DNA of 32,767 nt from JAGNZR01 sp051659505. Its GTDB lineage: Bacteria > Fusobacteriota > Fusobacteriia > Fusobacteriales > Fusobacteriaceae. Shown here piece by piece: positions 7,367-15,065 of this stretch (positions are counted from its first letter, which is position 1; every line of letters starts with the position of its first letter). The notes below the pieces were generated by a model. It did no database searches and was not told where the DNA came from. It saw only the letters and a list, made by a program, of their open reading frames with translations. The position numbers and the translations under genes were made by a program. The stretch lies in assembly GCA_051659505.1 (NCBI GenBank), contig JBOFOQ010000068.1:1-32767 (forward strand), read 5' to 3'.

Positions 7367-7762
7367 ATGTTTTTAACAGATCCAATTGCTGATATGTTAA
7401 CAAGAATCAGAAATGCTAACGCAGTTATGCACGAAAAAGTAGATATGCCACATTCTAACTTAAAAGAGAAAGTTGCTGAAATACTTAAAGAAGAAGGATT
7501 TATTTCTAACTTCAAAACTATAACTGATGGGAACAAAAAGAATATAAGAGTTTACTTAAAATATTCTGGAAAAGAAAGAGTAATCAAAGGTATTAAGAGA
7601 ATCTCTACTCCAGGAAGAAGAGTATACTCAGCTGTAGAGGATATGCCAAGAGTGCTGTCTGGATTAGGAATCGCTATTGTTTCAACTTCTAAAGGTTTAG
7701 TTACTGATAAAGTAGCAAGAAGAGAGAACATGGGTGGAGAAATCCTAGCATTTGTTTGGTAA
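7367..7762 (+). CDS. rpsH: 30S ribosomal protein S8
   Basis: The 131-residue product starts MFLTDPIADMLTRIRNANAV, the S8 N terminus. Its C-terminal rRNA-binding part has KRISTPGRRVYSAVEDMPRVLSGLGIAIVSTSKG and ends GGEILAFVW. S8 binds helix 21 of 16S rRNA. In E. coli it is the repressor of the spc operon, acting at a 16S-like site near rplE. I did not find an obvious equivalent site here. GAAGGAGG precedes the ATG. Confidence 0.97.
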   Translation: MFLTDPIADMLTRIRNANAVMHEKVDMPHSNLKEKVAEILKEEGFISNFKTITDGNKKNIRVYLKYSGKERVIKGIKRISTPGRRVYSAVEDMPRVLSGLGIAIVSTSKGLVTDKVARRENMGGEILAFVW

Positions 7763-7786
7763 TAGATACTTAGGAGGGAACATTCA

Positions 7787-8320
7787 ATGTCAAGAGTAGG
7801 AAATAAACTTATTAATGTACCTACTGGTGTCGAAATTATAGTTAACAACAATGTTGTTACTGTAAAAGGACCAAAAGGTACTTTAACAAAAGAGTTCTCT
7901 AAAGATTTAACAATCAAATTAGAGGATAACATTTTATCAGTTGAGAGACCTAACGATCTTCCAGCTATAAGAGCAATACATGGAACAACAAGAGCTTTAA
8001 TCAATAACATGGTAGTTGGAGTTAGTGAAGGTTTCAAGAAAACTCTAAACTTAGTAGGTGTTGGTTATAGAGCAGCAGAAAAAAATAATGGTTTAGAGAT
8101 GGCTTTAGGTTTTTCTCATCCTGTTATAATTGATGCAGTTTCAGGAATAAAAATGACAGTAGAAAAGAATACAACTATTCATATCGAAGGAATTGAAAAA
8201 GACGTTGTAGGACAAGTTGCTGCAGAAATTAGATCTAACAGAGAGCCAGAACCTTATAAAGGTAAAGGTGTTAAGTATTCTGATGAGATTGTTAGAAGAA
8301 AAGAAGGTAAGAAATCGTAA
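7787..8320 (+). CDS. rplF: 50S ribosomal protein L6
   Basis: The 177-residue product is two L6 repeats. It starts MSRVGNKLINVPTGVEIIV, has KTLNLVGVGYRAAEKNNGLEMALGFSHPV mid-protein, and ends with the signature NREPEPYKGKGVKYSDEIVRRKEGKKS region (about residues 150-177). L6 binds 23S rRNA near the factor-binding stalk base. AGGAGGG precedes the ATG by about 9 bases. Confidence 0.97.
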   Translation: MSRVGNKLINVPTGVEIIVNNNVVTVKGPKGTLTKEFSKDLTIKLEDNILSVERPNDLPAIRAIHGTTRALINNMVVGVSEGFKKTLNLVGVGYRAAEKNNGLEMALGFSHPVIIDAVSGIKMTVEKNTTIHIEGIEKDVVGQVAAEIRSNREPEPYKGKGVKYSDEIVRRKEGKKS

Positions 8321-8348
8321 GATAGCTTAAACAAAGGAGGTAAGGAAG

Positions 8349-8717
8349 TTGTTTAAGAAAGTAAATAGACAATCAGTAAGAAAAGCTAAACACACAGCTA
8401 TCAGATCAAAATTATCTGGTACTGCGGAAAGACCGAGACTTTGTGTATATAAATCAAACAACAATATCTTTGCTCAATTAATCGATGATGTTAATGCAGT
8501 TACAATAGTTTCTGCTTCAACAATCGATAAAGAGTTAAAAGGAAATGTTGGACATGGTGGAAACACTGAATCGGCTAAGCTTGTAGGTAAGTTAGTTGCT
8601 GAAAGAGCAATAACAAAGAATGTGACATCTGTTGTATTTGATAGAGCAGGATATAAATATACAGGTAGAGTAGCAGCTTTAGCAGATGCTGCAAGAGAAG
8701 CAGGGCTAAAGTTCTAA
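8349..8717 (+). CDS. rplR: 50S ribosomal protein L18
   Basis: The 122-residue product starts at TTG 8349 (MFKKVNRQSVRKAKHTAIRS). It has the L18 features GTAERPRLCVYKSNNNIFAQ and FDRAGYKYTGRVAALADAAREAGLKF at the C terminus. L18 brings 5S rRNA into the large subunit. AAAGGAGGTAAGG lies just before the TTG, which supports this start. Confidence 0.97.
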   Translation: MFKKVNRQSVRKAKHTAIRSKLSGTAERPRLCVYKSNNNIFAQLIDDVNAVTIVSASTIDKELKGNVGHGGNTESAKLVGKLVAERAITKNVTSVVFDRAGYKYTGRVAALADAAREAGLKF

Positions 8718-8740
8718 TTCTGTAGAGAGGAGGAATAAAC

Positions 8741-9244
8741 TTGTCAAAGTTTGTTAATAAAGAAGATAACCAATATCAAGAAAAATTAATAAAAATCTCT
8801 AGAGTATCTAAAACAACTAAGGGAGGAAGAACTATATCTTTCTCGGTTCTAGCTGCTGTTGGAGACGGTCAAGGGAAAATCGGTTTAGGTTTAGGTAAAG
8901 CTAACGGTGTTCCTGATGCAATAAAAAAAGCTATCGCAGCTGCTAAGAAAAACATAGTAGATGTATCGTTAAAAGGGAATACTATTCCTCACGAGATAGT
9001 AGGTAAATGGGGTGCAACATCTGTGTGGATGGCACCAGCATATGAGGGAACTGGGGTAATAGCTGGTTCTGCTGCAAGAGAAGTATTAGAGCTTGTTGGA
9101 GTTCACAACATACTAACTAAGATTAAAGGTTCAAGAACAAAACACAATGTTGCAAGAGCAACAATTGAAGGTTTAAGAATACTAAGATCTGCACAGGAAG
9201 TAGCAGCTTTAAGAGGCAAAGAAGTTAAAGAAATTTTAAGCTAG
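8741..9244 (+). CDS. rpsE: 30S ribosomal protein S5
   Basis: The 167-residue product has the N-terminal dsRNA-binding-like fold: ISRVSKTTKGGRTISFSVLAAVGDGQGKIGLGLGKA at about residues 18-53. The C-terminal domain carries GTGVIAGSAAREVLELVGVHNILTK. S5 is at the mRNA entry and controls fidelity (ram and spectinomycin-resistance sites). The start is TTG at 8741 after GAGAGGAGGAA. rpmD follows 13 bases after the stop. Confidence 0.97.
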   Translation: MSKFVNKEDNQYQEKLIKISRVSKTTKGGRTISFSVLAAVGDGQGKIGLGLGKANGVPDAIKKAIAAAKKNIVDVSLKGNTIPHEIVGKWGATSVWMAPAYEGTGVIAGSAAREVLELVGVHNILTKIKGSRTKHNVARATIEGLRILRSAQEVAALRGKEVKEILS

Positions 9245-9257
9245 GAGGTAAACGAAT

Positions 9258-9440
9258 ATGTTAAAGGTTAAAATTGAGCTTGTGAAAAGCATGATTGGAA
9301 GAAAACCTAACCACGTCGCTACTCTTAATTCTTTAGGAATAAGAAAAGTTAACGATGTAGTAGAGCATACTGTAACTCCTGAATTAAAAGGAAAAATTGC
9401 TCTAGTGTCTTACTTACTAAAGGTAGAGGAGGTGCAATAA
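9258..9440 (+). CDS. rpmD: 50S ribosomal protein L30
   Basis: The 60-residue product is the short bacterial form. It shows KVKIELVKSMIGRKPNHVATLNSLGI with the conserved IGR and LGIRK segment, and ends GKIALVSYLLKVEEVQ. The ribosome-binding site AGGAGG overlaps the rpsE stop (CTAGGAGG). Its own end contains AGAGGAGGTG, which serves rplO 3 bases after the stop. Confidence 0.96.
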   Translation: MLKVKIELVKSMIGRKPNHVATLNSLGIRKVNDVVEHTVTPELKGKIALVSYLLKVEEVQ

Positions 9441-9443
9441 TCT

Positions 9444-9926
9444 ATGAAATTAAATGAATTAAAACCTTCTGAACCAAAAAAAGCAAGAAAGAGAGTGGGA
9501 AGAGGAGAGTCTTCTGGACTTGGTAAAACTTCTGGAAAAGGAAGTAATGGACAAAATTCAAGATCTGGTGGTGGAGTTAAGCCATATTTTGAAGGTGGAC
9601 AAATGCCTTTATACAGAAGAGTACCTAAGAGAGGTTTCTCTAATGCTAGATTCAAGAAAGAGTATGCAATTGTTAATTTAGATGTTTTAAATAGATTTGA
9701 GGATGGAACTGAAGTTACTCCAGAGTTATTAATGGCTGCTGGATTCGTTAAGAAATTACTTGACGGTGTAAAAATACTTGCAAACGGAGTTCTTGATAAG
9801 AAAATTTCTGTAAAAGCTCATAAAGTTTCTGATGCAGCGAAAGCTATCATCGAATCAAAAGGTGGAACTATAGAAATAATCGAAGTTAAAACATTTTCTG
9901 ATATTGCTGGAAATAATAAGAAGTAG
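9444..9926 (+). CDS. rplO: 50S ribosomal protein L15
   Basis: The 160-residue product has a glycine-rich basic N terminus: KKARKRVGRGESSGLGKTSGKG, GQNSRSGGGVKPYFEGGQMPLYRRVPKRGFSN (about residues 35-66). The C-terminal globular part is VKILANGVLDKKISVKAHKVSDAAKAIIESKGG. L15 threads through the core of the large subunit. The start is ATG at 9444 with the ribosome-binding site inside the end of rpmD, so the genes are probably coupled. Confidence 0.97.
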   Translation: MKLNELKPSEPKKARKRVGRGESSGLGKTSGKGSNGQNSRSGGGVKPYFEGGQMPLYRRVPKRGFSNARFKKEYAIVNLDVLNRFEDGTEVTPELLMAAGFVKKLLDGVKILANGVLDKKISVKAHKVSDAAKAIIESKGGTIEIIEVKTFSDIAGNNKK

Positions 9927-9960
9927 TAATAAGAAATATCTCAAGTGAGGTGAATGAAAG

Positions 9961-11241
9961 TTGGCTTTAGTAGATACTGGAATAAGTAGATTAAAGAGTA
10001 TAGCTAAAATACCTGAACTTAGAGAAAGAATAATATTTACTTTATTGATGTTTTTAGTAGCTAGGATAGGAACTCATATTCCTACTCCTAGTGTGGACAT
10101 CGATAAGCTTGCTATCATGACCCAGCAGAACAACATATTGTGGTACATAAATATGTTTTCTGGTGGGGCTTTTAGCAAAGCCTCTATATTTGCATTGGGA
10201 ATCGTCCCTTACATTAATGCGTCAATAGTATTTAGTTTGTTAGGAAGTATTATTCCTAAATTAGAAGAAATGAGAAAAGAGGGGGAGGGAGCTAGAAATA
10301 AGCTAACTCAATGGACAAGATACTTAACAATAGGAATTGCTATTGTTCAGGGGCTTGGAGTTTGTACTTGGTTACAGTCTTCAGGGCTTGTTACAACACC
10401 TGGATTTATGTTTTTCTTAACTACTATTACTACATTAACTGCTGGAACAGTATTTTTAATGTGGATAGGAGAGCAAATCTCTCTAAAAGGTTTAGGAAAT
10501 GGAGTGTCTCTTTTAATATTTTTAAATGTAGTTTCAAGAATTCCTACTGATATAGTTAGAACAATTGAAAGTATGAAAGGAAATAAATTCCTAATACCTC
10601 TACTTATAATTGTTGCAGTAGCAGCAACTATAACAATCACTGGAATAGTTATATTTCAGCTTGGACAGAGAAAAATCCCTGTTCATTATGTAGGAAGAGG
10701 TTTTGGTGGAAAAGCTGGAATGGAACAAAGTTCATACATACCACTTAAGTTGAATACTGCAGGAATTATGCCTGTAATTTTTGCTTCTGTTGTTATGGTG
10801 ATTCCTTCTGTTGCAGTTAAGGTTTTACCTGTAGGTGCAGAGATGAAAGTAGTGTTAGAAAGAGTTTTCGCACAGTCACATCCTGTATATATGGCACTTT
10901 ATGCCATAATTATTATTTTCTTTTCTTTCTTTTATACTGCTATTGTATTTGATCCAGATAAAGTTGCCGATAACCTTAAACAAGGTGGGGGAACGATCCC
11001 TGGCATAAGACCTGGAGAGGAAACAGCAGAGTATTTAGAAGGAGTTGTAACAAGAATAACTTGGGGTGGAGCAATCTTCCTAGCTATTATTTGTATATTA
11101 CCAATGGCAATATTTAATTCATTAGGATTACCAGAATTTTTTGGTGGAACTGGAATTATTATTGTTGTAGGAGTAGCAATAGATACTATACAACAAATAG
11201 ATGCTCATATGGTTGTTAAAGAATATAAAGGTTTTATTTAA
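9961..11241 (+). CDS. secY: Preprotein translocase channel subunit SecY
   Basis: The 426-residue integral membrane protein has about ten hydrophobic spans and forms the Sec channel with SecE and SecG. Conserved parts include RIGTHIPTPSVD near the N terminus, the plug-region MFSGGAFSKASIFALGIVPYI, and the cytoplasmic loop LRQGGGTIPGIRPG-like segment (LKQGGGTIPGIRPGEETAEY, about residues 339-358). The start is TTG at 9961 with GAGGTGA 8 bases before it. An upstream ATG at 9954 is out of frame. A strong terminator follows, so the usual secY-adk-map-infA run is split here. Confidence 0.98.
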   Translation: MALVDTGISRLKSIAKIPELRERIIFTLLMFLVARIGTHIPTPSVDIDKLAIMTQQNNILWYINMFSGGAFSKASIFALGIVPYINASIVFSLLGSIIPKLEEMRKEGEGARNKLTQWTRYLTIGIAIVQGLGVCTWLQSSGLVTTPGFMFFLTTITTLTAGTVFLMWIGEQISLKGLGNGVSLLIFLNVVSRIPTDIVRTIESMKGNKFLIPLLIIVAVAATITITGIVIFQLGQRKIPVHYVGRGFGGKAGMEQSSYIPLKLNTAGIMPVIFASVVMVIPSVAVKVLPVGAEMKVVLERVFAQSHPVYMALYAIIIIFFSFFYTAIVFDPDKVADNLKQGGGTIPGIRPGEETAEYLEGVVTRITWGGAIFLAIICILPMAIFNSLGLPEFFGGTGIIIVVGVAIDTIQQIDAHMVVKEYKGFI

Positions 11242-11264
11242 AAAAATAATAAGAAAAATAAATG

Positions 11265-11314
11265 AAGATGAAAGTGCATAGTGATTATTACTATACACTT
11301 TCTTCTTTTTTTTA
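11265..11314 (+). terminator. Intrinsic terminator after secY
   Basis: GAAAGTG (11270-11276) pairs with CACTTTC (11296-11302), and ATAGT (11278-11282) with ACTAT (11290-11294) across one mismatch. The stem extends outward with AAGA (11265-11268) against TCTT-type bases after one mismatch. A run of T follows (11306-11313). It closes the S10-spc transcript. Confidence 0.88.
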
Positions 11315-11348
11315 TTTTGATTTAAATGTTTATTTTTTATTCTTTATA

Positions 11349-11377
11349 GTGATTTTTATTGAAAAATATAGTATAAT
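11349..11377 (+). promoter_or_regulatory. Probable adk promoter
   Basis: A perfect -10 TATAAT (11372-11377) lies 41 bases before adk and downstream of the secY terminator. The -35 at 17-base spacing is poor (GTGATT, 11349-11354). The position, after a terminator and before a gene, is the main support. Confidence 0.55.
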
Positions 11378-11418
11378 TAATAGGGTAGAATATTATTATT
11401 AATAAAAGGAGTGAAGTA

Positions 11419-12060
11419 ATGAATATAATGTTATTTGGAGCACCTGGAGCAGGAAAAGGGACTCAAGCTAAACCAATTATGGAGAGATATGGTATCCCTC
11501 AAATATCAACTGGAGATATTCTAAGAGCTGCAATAAAATCAGAAACTGTTATGGGTATGGAAGCTAAAAAATACATGGATGCAGGAAAATTAGTTCCTGA
11601 TTCAACAATAATAGGGATAATTAAAGATAGACTAGTTATGAATGATTGTAAAAAAGGGTTCATACTAGATGGATTTCCAAGAACTATACCTCAAGCTGAG
11701 GCTTTAGAAATTATTATGAAAGAAATAGGAATCAAGTTAGATAAAGTAATCTCGTTAAATGTTCCAGATAGTGCAATTGTTGCTAGAATTACAGGAAGAC
11801 AAGGGTGCCCATCATGTGGAGCATCATTTCACAAAACTTTCAATATGTCAAAGGTAGCAGGAATTTGTGATTTATGTGGTCATGGATTAATAACAAGAGA
11901 AGACGATACAGAAAAAACAGTAAAAACAAGACTAGAATCTTATCACAACCAAACTGCACCACTTTTTGATTTTTATAAAAAAAGAAATATACTAGTGGAA
12001 ATAGATGGAATGAAAGATTTGTCAGTGGTAACTTCAGAAATATTTGAAATTTTAGGATAA
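11419..12060 (+). CDS. adk: Adenylate kinase (zinc-LID type)
   Basis: The 213-residue enzyme interconverts ATP + AMP and 2 ADP. The P-loop GAPGAGKGTQ is at residues 7-16; the AMP-binding part has STGDILRAAI and the core has LDGFPRTIPQAEAL. The LID domain carries four cysteines, C130, C133, C150 and C153, in CPSC and CDLC, a structural zinc site typical of Gram-positive-type enzymes rather than E. coli. The start is ATG 11419 after AAAGGAGTGA. map follows 94 bases later. Confidence 0.98.
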   Translation: MNIMLFGAPGAGKGTQAKPIMERYGIPQISTGDILRAAIKSETVMGMEAKKYMDAGKLVPDSTIIGIIKDRLVMNDCKKGFILDGFPRTIPQAEALEIIMKEIGIKLDKVISLNVPDSAIVARITGRQGCPSCGASFHKTFNMSKVAGICDLCGHGLITREDDTEKTVKTRLESYHNQTAPLFDFYKKRNILVEIDGMKDLSVVTSEIFEILG

Positions 12061-12154
12061 ATTTTATGCTGAAAATTTAATCTAAGAGTAAATAAAAAAT
12101 ATACTAAATAACTTTTAGAAAAGAATTTTAACTTGTGACTAGAGAGGAAAAACT

Positions 12155-12922
12155 ATGATTATTCTTAAAACTTTAGAGGAAATAAAAGAAATAAAAAAAG
12201 CAAATCAGATAATAGCAAGACTTTACTCAGAAATATTGCCTAAATACATTAAAGCTGGAGTTTCTACATTAGAGCTAAATAATATTATAGAGGACTATAT
12301 TAGAAGAGAAGGAGCTATTCCTGGAACTATAGGAGTAGGTGGTCCTCTGAACCCTTATCCCTCAGGTTCTTGCATATCGGTGAATGAAGCAGTAGTTCAC
12401 GGCGTTCCTAAATTTGATAAAATTCTTCAAGAAGGTGACATAGTAAGTGTGGATACTGTGACTATACTAAATGGCTATTTTGGAGATTCGGCTGAAACAT
12501 TCCCAGTAGGAGAAGTTGACGAGGAATCTCAAAAACTTATAGATGTAGTTCATAGAGCTAGAGCGATAGGAATAGAAATGGCAACAGCAGGAACAAGGCT
12601 AGGAGATTTAGGAAGTGCAATTCAAACTTATGTAGAGGGAAATAACTTTAGTGTAGTGAGAGATTATGCAGGACACGGAGTAGGGAAAGCTATGCATGAA
12701 GATCCTTGTGTTGCAAATTTTGGACGAAAAGGAAGAGGAATAAAAATAGAAGATGGTATGGTTTTAGCTATTGAACCAATGATAAATGCAGGGACATACA
12801 AAGTTGGACATTTGGAAGATGGTTGGACAGTAGTAACAAAAGATGGTAAAAGATCTGCTCATTGCGAGCACTCAATAGCAATTATAGATGGGAAACCTGT
12901 AATTTTAAGTCAACTGGATTAA
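12155..12922 (+). CDS. map: Methionine aminopeptidase, type I
   Basis: The 255-residue enzyme removes the initiator methionine from new proteins. The pita-bread fold residues are visible: VSVDTVTILNGYFGDSAETF holds the two metal-binding aspartates, YAGHGVGKAMHEDP the metal-binding histidine, and IEPMINAG and HCEHSIAI the two glutamates. HGVPK (residues 84-88) supplies the conserved H near the substrate. AGAGAGGAAAA is upstream of the ATG. It lies between adk and infA as in many bacteria, and may be co-transcribed with adk. Confidence 0.97.
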   Translation: MIILKTLEEIKEIKKANQIIARLYSEILPKYIKAGVSTLELNNIIEDYIRREGAIPGTIGVGGPLNPYPSGSCISVNEAVVHGVPKFDKILQEGDIVSVDTVTILNGYFGDSAETFPVGEVDEESQKLIDVVHRARAIGIEMATAGTRLGDLGSAIQTYVEGNNFSVVRDYAGHGVGKAMHEDPCVANFGRKGRGIKIEDGMVLAIEPMINAGTYKVGHLEDGWTVVTKDGKRSAHCEHSIAIIDGKPVILSQLD

Positions 12923-12956
12923 GGGGAAATGTTTTACAAAATCTGTATAAATATAG

Positions 12957-12985
12957 TAGACATACTATGTTTAATATGGTATAAT
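12957..12985 (+). promoter_or_regulatory. Promoter of the infA-rpmJ-rpsM (alpha) operon
   Basis: TAGACA (12957-12962, 5 of 6 consensus), a 17-base spacer and a perfect TATAAT (12980-12985) lie 31 bases before infA. The -10 is extended, with TG at 12977-12978. This is one of the best promoter matches in the window, so the alpha operon should be made independently of adk-map. Confidence 0.82.
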
Positions 12986-13016
12986 AATCTGAAATCCTGT
13001 TGATGGGAGGTATAAT

Positions 13017-13238
13017 ATGTCAAAAAAGGATGTTATTGAACTAGAAGGAGTTATCATCGAATCTCTTCCAAATGCAATGTTTTGGGTAGAGCTTGAAAAT
13101 GGTCATAAAATTTTAGGTCATATTTCTGGTAAAATGAGAATGAACTACATTAAAATTTTACCTGGAGATGGAGTAACGGTACAAATTTCTCCTTACGATT
13201 TAAGTAGAGGAAGAATAGTATACAGAAAGAAGAACTAA
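13017..13238 (+). CDS. infA: Translation initiation factor IF-1
   Basis: The 73-residue product is one S1/OB-fold domain: MSKKDVIELEGVIIESLPNA at the start, then FWVELENGHKILGHISGKMRMNYIKILPGDGV. IF-1 occupies the A site of the 30S subunit during initiation and helps IF-2 and IF-3. GGGAGG lies 7 bases before the ATG. rpmJ begins 26 bases after the stop. Length and motifs match the family closely. Confidence 0.98.
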   Translation: MSKKDVIELEGVIIESLPNAMFWVELENGHKILGHISGKMRMNYIKILPGDGVTVQISPYDLSRGRIVYRKKN

Positions 13239-13263
13239 CTTTGTTTCACGGAGGAGGCAGCAA

Positions 13264-13377
13264 ATGAAAGTAAGAGCATCAATTAAACCAATCTGTGACA
13301 AGTGCAAGGTTATCAAGAGACACGGGAAAATCAGAGTAATTTGTGATAACCCTAAACACAAGCAAGTGCAAGGATAA
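13264..13377 (+). CDS. rpmJ: 50S ribosomal protein L36
   Basis: The 37-residue product is the small zinc-ribbon L36, starting MKVRASIKPICDKCKVIKRH and ending NPKHKQVQG. The zinc ligands C11, C14, C27 and H32 are all present, so this is the zinc-binding C-plus form. CGGAGGAGG (13250-13257) precedes the ATG. It stands between infA and the structured leader of rpsM, the usual order. Confidence 0.97.
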   Translation: MKVRASIKPICDKCKVIKRHGKIRVICDNPKHKQVQG

Positions 13378-13435
13378 TTTTGTAGCACAGAAGTAAAGGT
13401 AGTGTTTTTAATTATGATATTGAAAGCATTGTAAA

Positions 13436-13549
13436 GATATGTGGGAGCCGTAGGGCCGCTACTGTTTGGCAGGCATATCGATGAAAGTATTAGGTTGGTT
13501 AATATACCAGCAAATAGAACTCGGTTTAGCAGGTGGCCAATTTGCTAAA
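13436..13549 (+). ncRNA. Probable S4-type ribosomal leader upstream of rpsM
   Basis: The 204-base gap between rpmJ and rpsM has clear structure. GATATG (13436-13441) pairs with CATATC (13474-13479). Inside, GCC (13447-13449) pairs with GGC (13468-13470) and GTAG (13450-13453) with CTAC (13459-13462). Further on, TTTAGCA (13525-13531) pairs with TGCTAAA (13543-13549), about 16 bases before the rpsM ribosome-binding site. TTGGC (13466-13470) could also reach GCCAA (13536-13540), giving a pseudoknot. The alpha operon encoding S4 is controlled by S4 at this site in several phyla, and from memory an S4 leader class restricted to Fusobacteriales has been proposed. The assignment is by position and structure only. 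Confidence 0.7.
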
Positions 13550-13581
13550 TTAAAAATTTTTTGAAAGAGGAGGAACTAAAT

Positions 13582-13938
13582 TTGGCTAGAATCGCAGGAG
13601 TAGATGTCCCAAGAAATAAAAGAGTTGAGATATCACTAACTTATATTTACGGAGTAGGGAAAGCAACTTCTCAAAGAGTATTAAAAGAAGCAGGAGTTAA
13701 CTTTGATACAAGAGTAAAAGATCTTACTGAGGAAGAAATCAATAAGATAAGAGCAGTTGTAGAAGGGGTTAAAGTAGAAGGAGACTTAAGAAAAGATATA
13801 AGACTTGCTATTAAGAGATTAATAGATATCAAGTGTTATAGAGGCTTAAGACACAAAATGGGTCTACCAGTAAGAGGGCAAAAGACTAAAACAAATGCAA
13901 GAACTAGAAAAGGACCTAAAAAACCTATCAAAAGATAA
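13582..13938 (+). CDS. rpsM: 30S ribosomal protein S13
   Basis: The 118-residue product starts at TTG 13582 (MARIAGVDVPRNKRVEISLT). It has IYGVGKATSQRVLKEAG (helix-two-turns-helix region) and the basic C-terminal tail GLPVRGQKTKTNARTRKGPK. S13 sits in the 30S head, bridging to L5. The frame is open upstream to TTG 13561, but AGAGGAGG (13566-13573) lies between the two, and family members begin at MARIAG, so 13582 is preferred. Confidence 0.96.
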   Translation: MARIAGVDVPRNKRVEISLTYIYGVGKATSQRVLKEAGVNFDTRVKDLTEEEINKIRAVVEGVKVEGDLRKDIRLAIKRLIDIKCYRGLRHKMGLPVRGQKTKTNARTRKGPKKPIKR

Positions 13939-13997
13939 TTTGTAATTATTGAGTGAAGGAAAAGAATTAGGAACTAATAAGTGAGGAGGTACTTAAG

Positions 13998-14387
13998 TTG
14001 GCTAAAAAGAAAGTAGCTAAAATCAAAAAGAAAGTTAAAAATATTCCAGTAGGAATAGCTCATATACATTCAAATTTTAACAATACTATCATTGCTATTA
14101 CTGACACTGAAGGTAAAGTTTTAATATGGAAATCAGGAGGAACTTCTGGGTTCAAAGGAACTAAAAAAGGTACTCCATTCGCAGCACAAATAGCTGCTGA
14201 GCAAGCTGCACAAGTTGCAATAGAAAATGGTATGAAAAAACTTGAAGTTAAAGTAAAAGGACCAGGTTCAGGTAGAGAAGCTTGTATCAGATCGTTACAA
14301 GCAGCAGGATTAGAGGTTACAAAAATCTCTGATGTTACTCCAGTTGCACATAACGGTTGTAGACCACCAAAGAGAAGAAGAGTATAA
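13998..14387 (+). CDS. rpsK: 30S ribosomal protein S11
   Basis: The 129-residue product has a lysine-rich N-terminal tail, then GIAHIHSNFNNTIIAITDTEG (about residues 20-40) and GPGSGREACIRSLQAAGLEV. It ends DVTPVAHNGCRPPKRRRV, the S11 signature. S11 shapes the platform near the mRNA exit. The start is TTG at 13998, 9 bases after GTGAGGAGG. Family-typical DNG-type asparagine-glycine in AHNGCR is present. Confidence 0.97.
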   Translation: MAKKKVAKIKKKVKNIPVGIAHIHSNFNNTIIAITDTEGKVLIWKSGGTSGFKGTKKGTPFAAQIAAEQAAQVAIENGMKKLEVKVKGPGSGREACIRSLQAAGLEVTKISDVTPVAHNGCRPPKRRRV

Positions 14388-14422
14388 TTTTACTCCAAAA
14401 GGAGCTTCTCATTATAGTAAAA
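14388..14422 (+). other. Small fold between rpsK and rpsD
   Basis: Two exclusive pairings are possible: TTTTACT (14388-14394) with AGTAAAA (14416-14422), or CTCC (14393-14396) with GGAG (14401-14404). CTCC could also pair with the rpsD ribosome-binding site GGAG (14434-14437). That would allow translational control of rpsD. The stems are short and the idea is speculative. Confidence 0.3.
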
Positions 14423-14449
14423 TTCAATAGCAAGGAGGAATAATCGAAT

Positions 14450-15037
14450 ATGGCACGAAATAGACAGCCAGTATTAAAGAAATGTAGAGCATTAGGAATT
14501 GACCCAACAGTTTTAGGAGTTAACAAAACTTCAAGCAGAGGACCAAGAGCAAATGCTAATAAAAAACCTACAGAGTACGCAATACAACTAAGAGAAAAAC
14601 AAAAAGCAAAATTCATATACAATGTAATGGAAAAGCAGTTTAGAAAGCTTTACGAGGAAGCAACAAGAAAGGATGGAGTAACGGGTCTTAACCTTATACA
14701 ATATCTTGAAAGAAGATTAGAGAATGTAGTTTATAGACTTGGATTTGCAAAAACAAGAAGACAAGCTAGACAAGTAGTTTCTCATGGTCATGTTTCAGTT
14801 AATGGAAGAAGAGTAAATATCGCTTCTTTTAGAGTTAAAGCAGGAGATGTAGTCTCTGTTATAGAAAATTCAAAAAATATCGATTTAATAAAAACTGCAG
14901 TTGCGGACTCTAATGTTCCAGCTTGGTTAATGTTAGATAGAGCAGCTTTCAGTGGATCGGTTGTTCAGAATCCAACTAAAGACGATATAGATTTCGATCT
15001 AAATGAGGCTTTAATAGTTGAGTTCTATTCTAGATAG
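14450..15037 (+). CDS. rpsD: 30S ribosomal protein S4
   Basis: The 195-residue product starts MARNRQPVLKKCRALGIDP. The S4 RNA-binding domain is at about residues 85-150: LERRLENVVYRLGFAKTRRQARQVVSHGHVSVNGRRVNI. S4 is a primary 16S rRNA binder and, in several bacteria, the repressor of the alpha operon; the structured RNA before rpsM is a likely target. Only one cysteine is near the N terminus, so there is no zinc knuckle. AAGGAGGAA is 9 bases before the ATG. Confidence 0.97.
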   Translation: MARNRQPVLKKCRALGIDPTVLGVNKTSSRGPRANANKKPTEYAIQLREKQKAKFIYNVMEKQFRKLYEEATRKDGVTGLNLIQYLERRLENVVYRLGFAKTRRQARQVVSHGHVSVNGRRVNIASFRVKAGDVVSVIENSKNIDLIKTAVADSNVPAWLMLDRAAFSGSVVQNPTKDDIDFDLNEALIVEFYSR

Positions 15038-15065
15038 TAATCCCTAACTTATAGGAGCTGATTAG

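Noticed and set aside
7552..8037. 161-residue open frame opposite rpsH and rplF
   Set aside because: It spans two conserved genes on the other strand and has no recognisable motif.
10311..10550. 79-residue open frame inside secY
   Set aside because: It is a frame-shifted reading of secY membrane segments.
13561..13581. Upstream TTG start of rpsM
   Set aside because: The ribosome-binding site lies downstream of it; S13 normally begins MARIAG.
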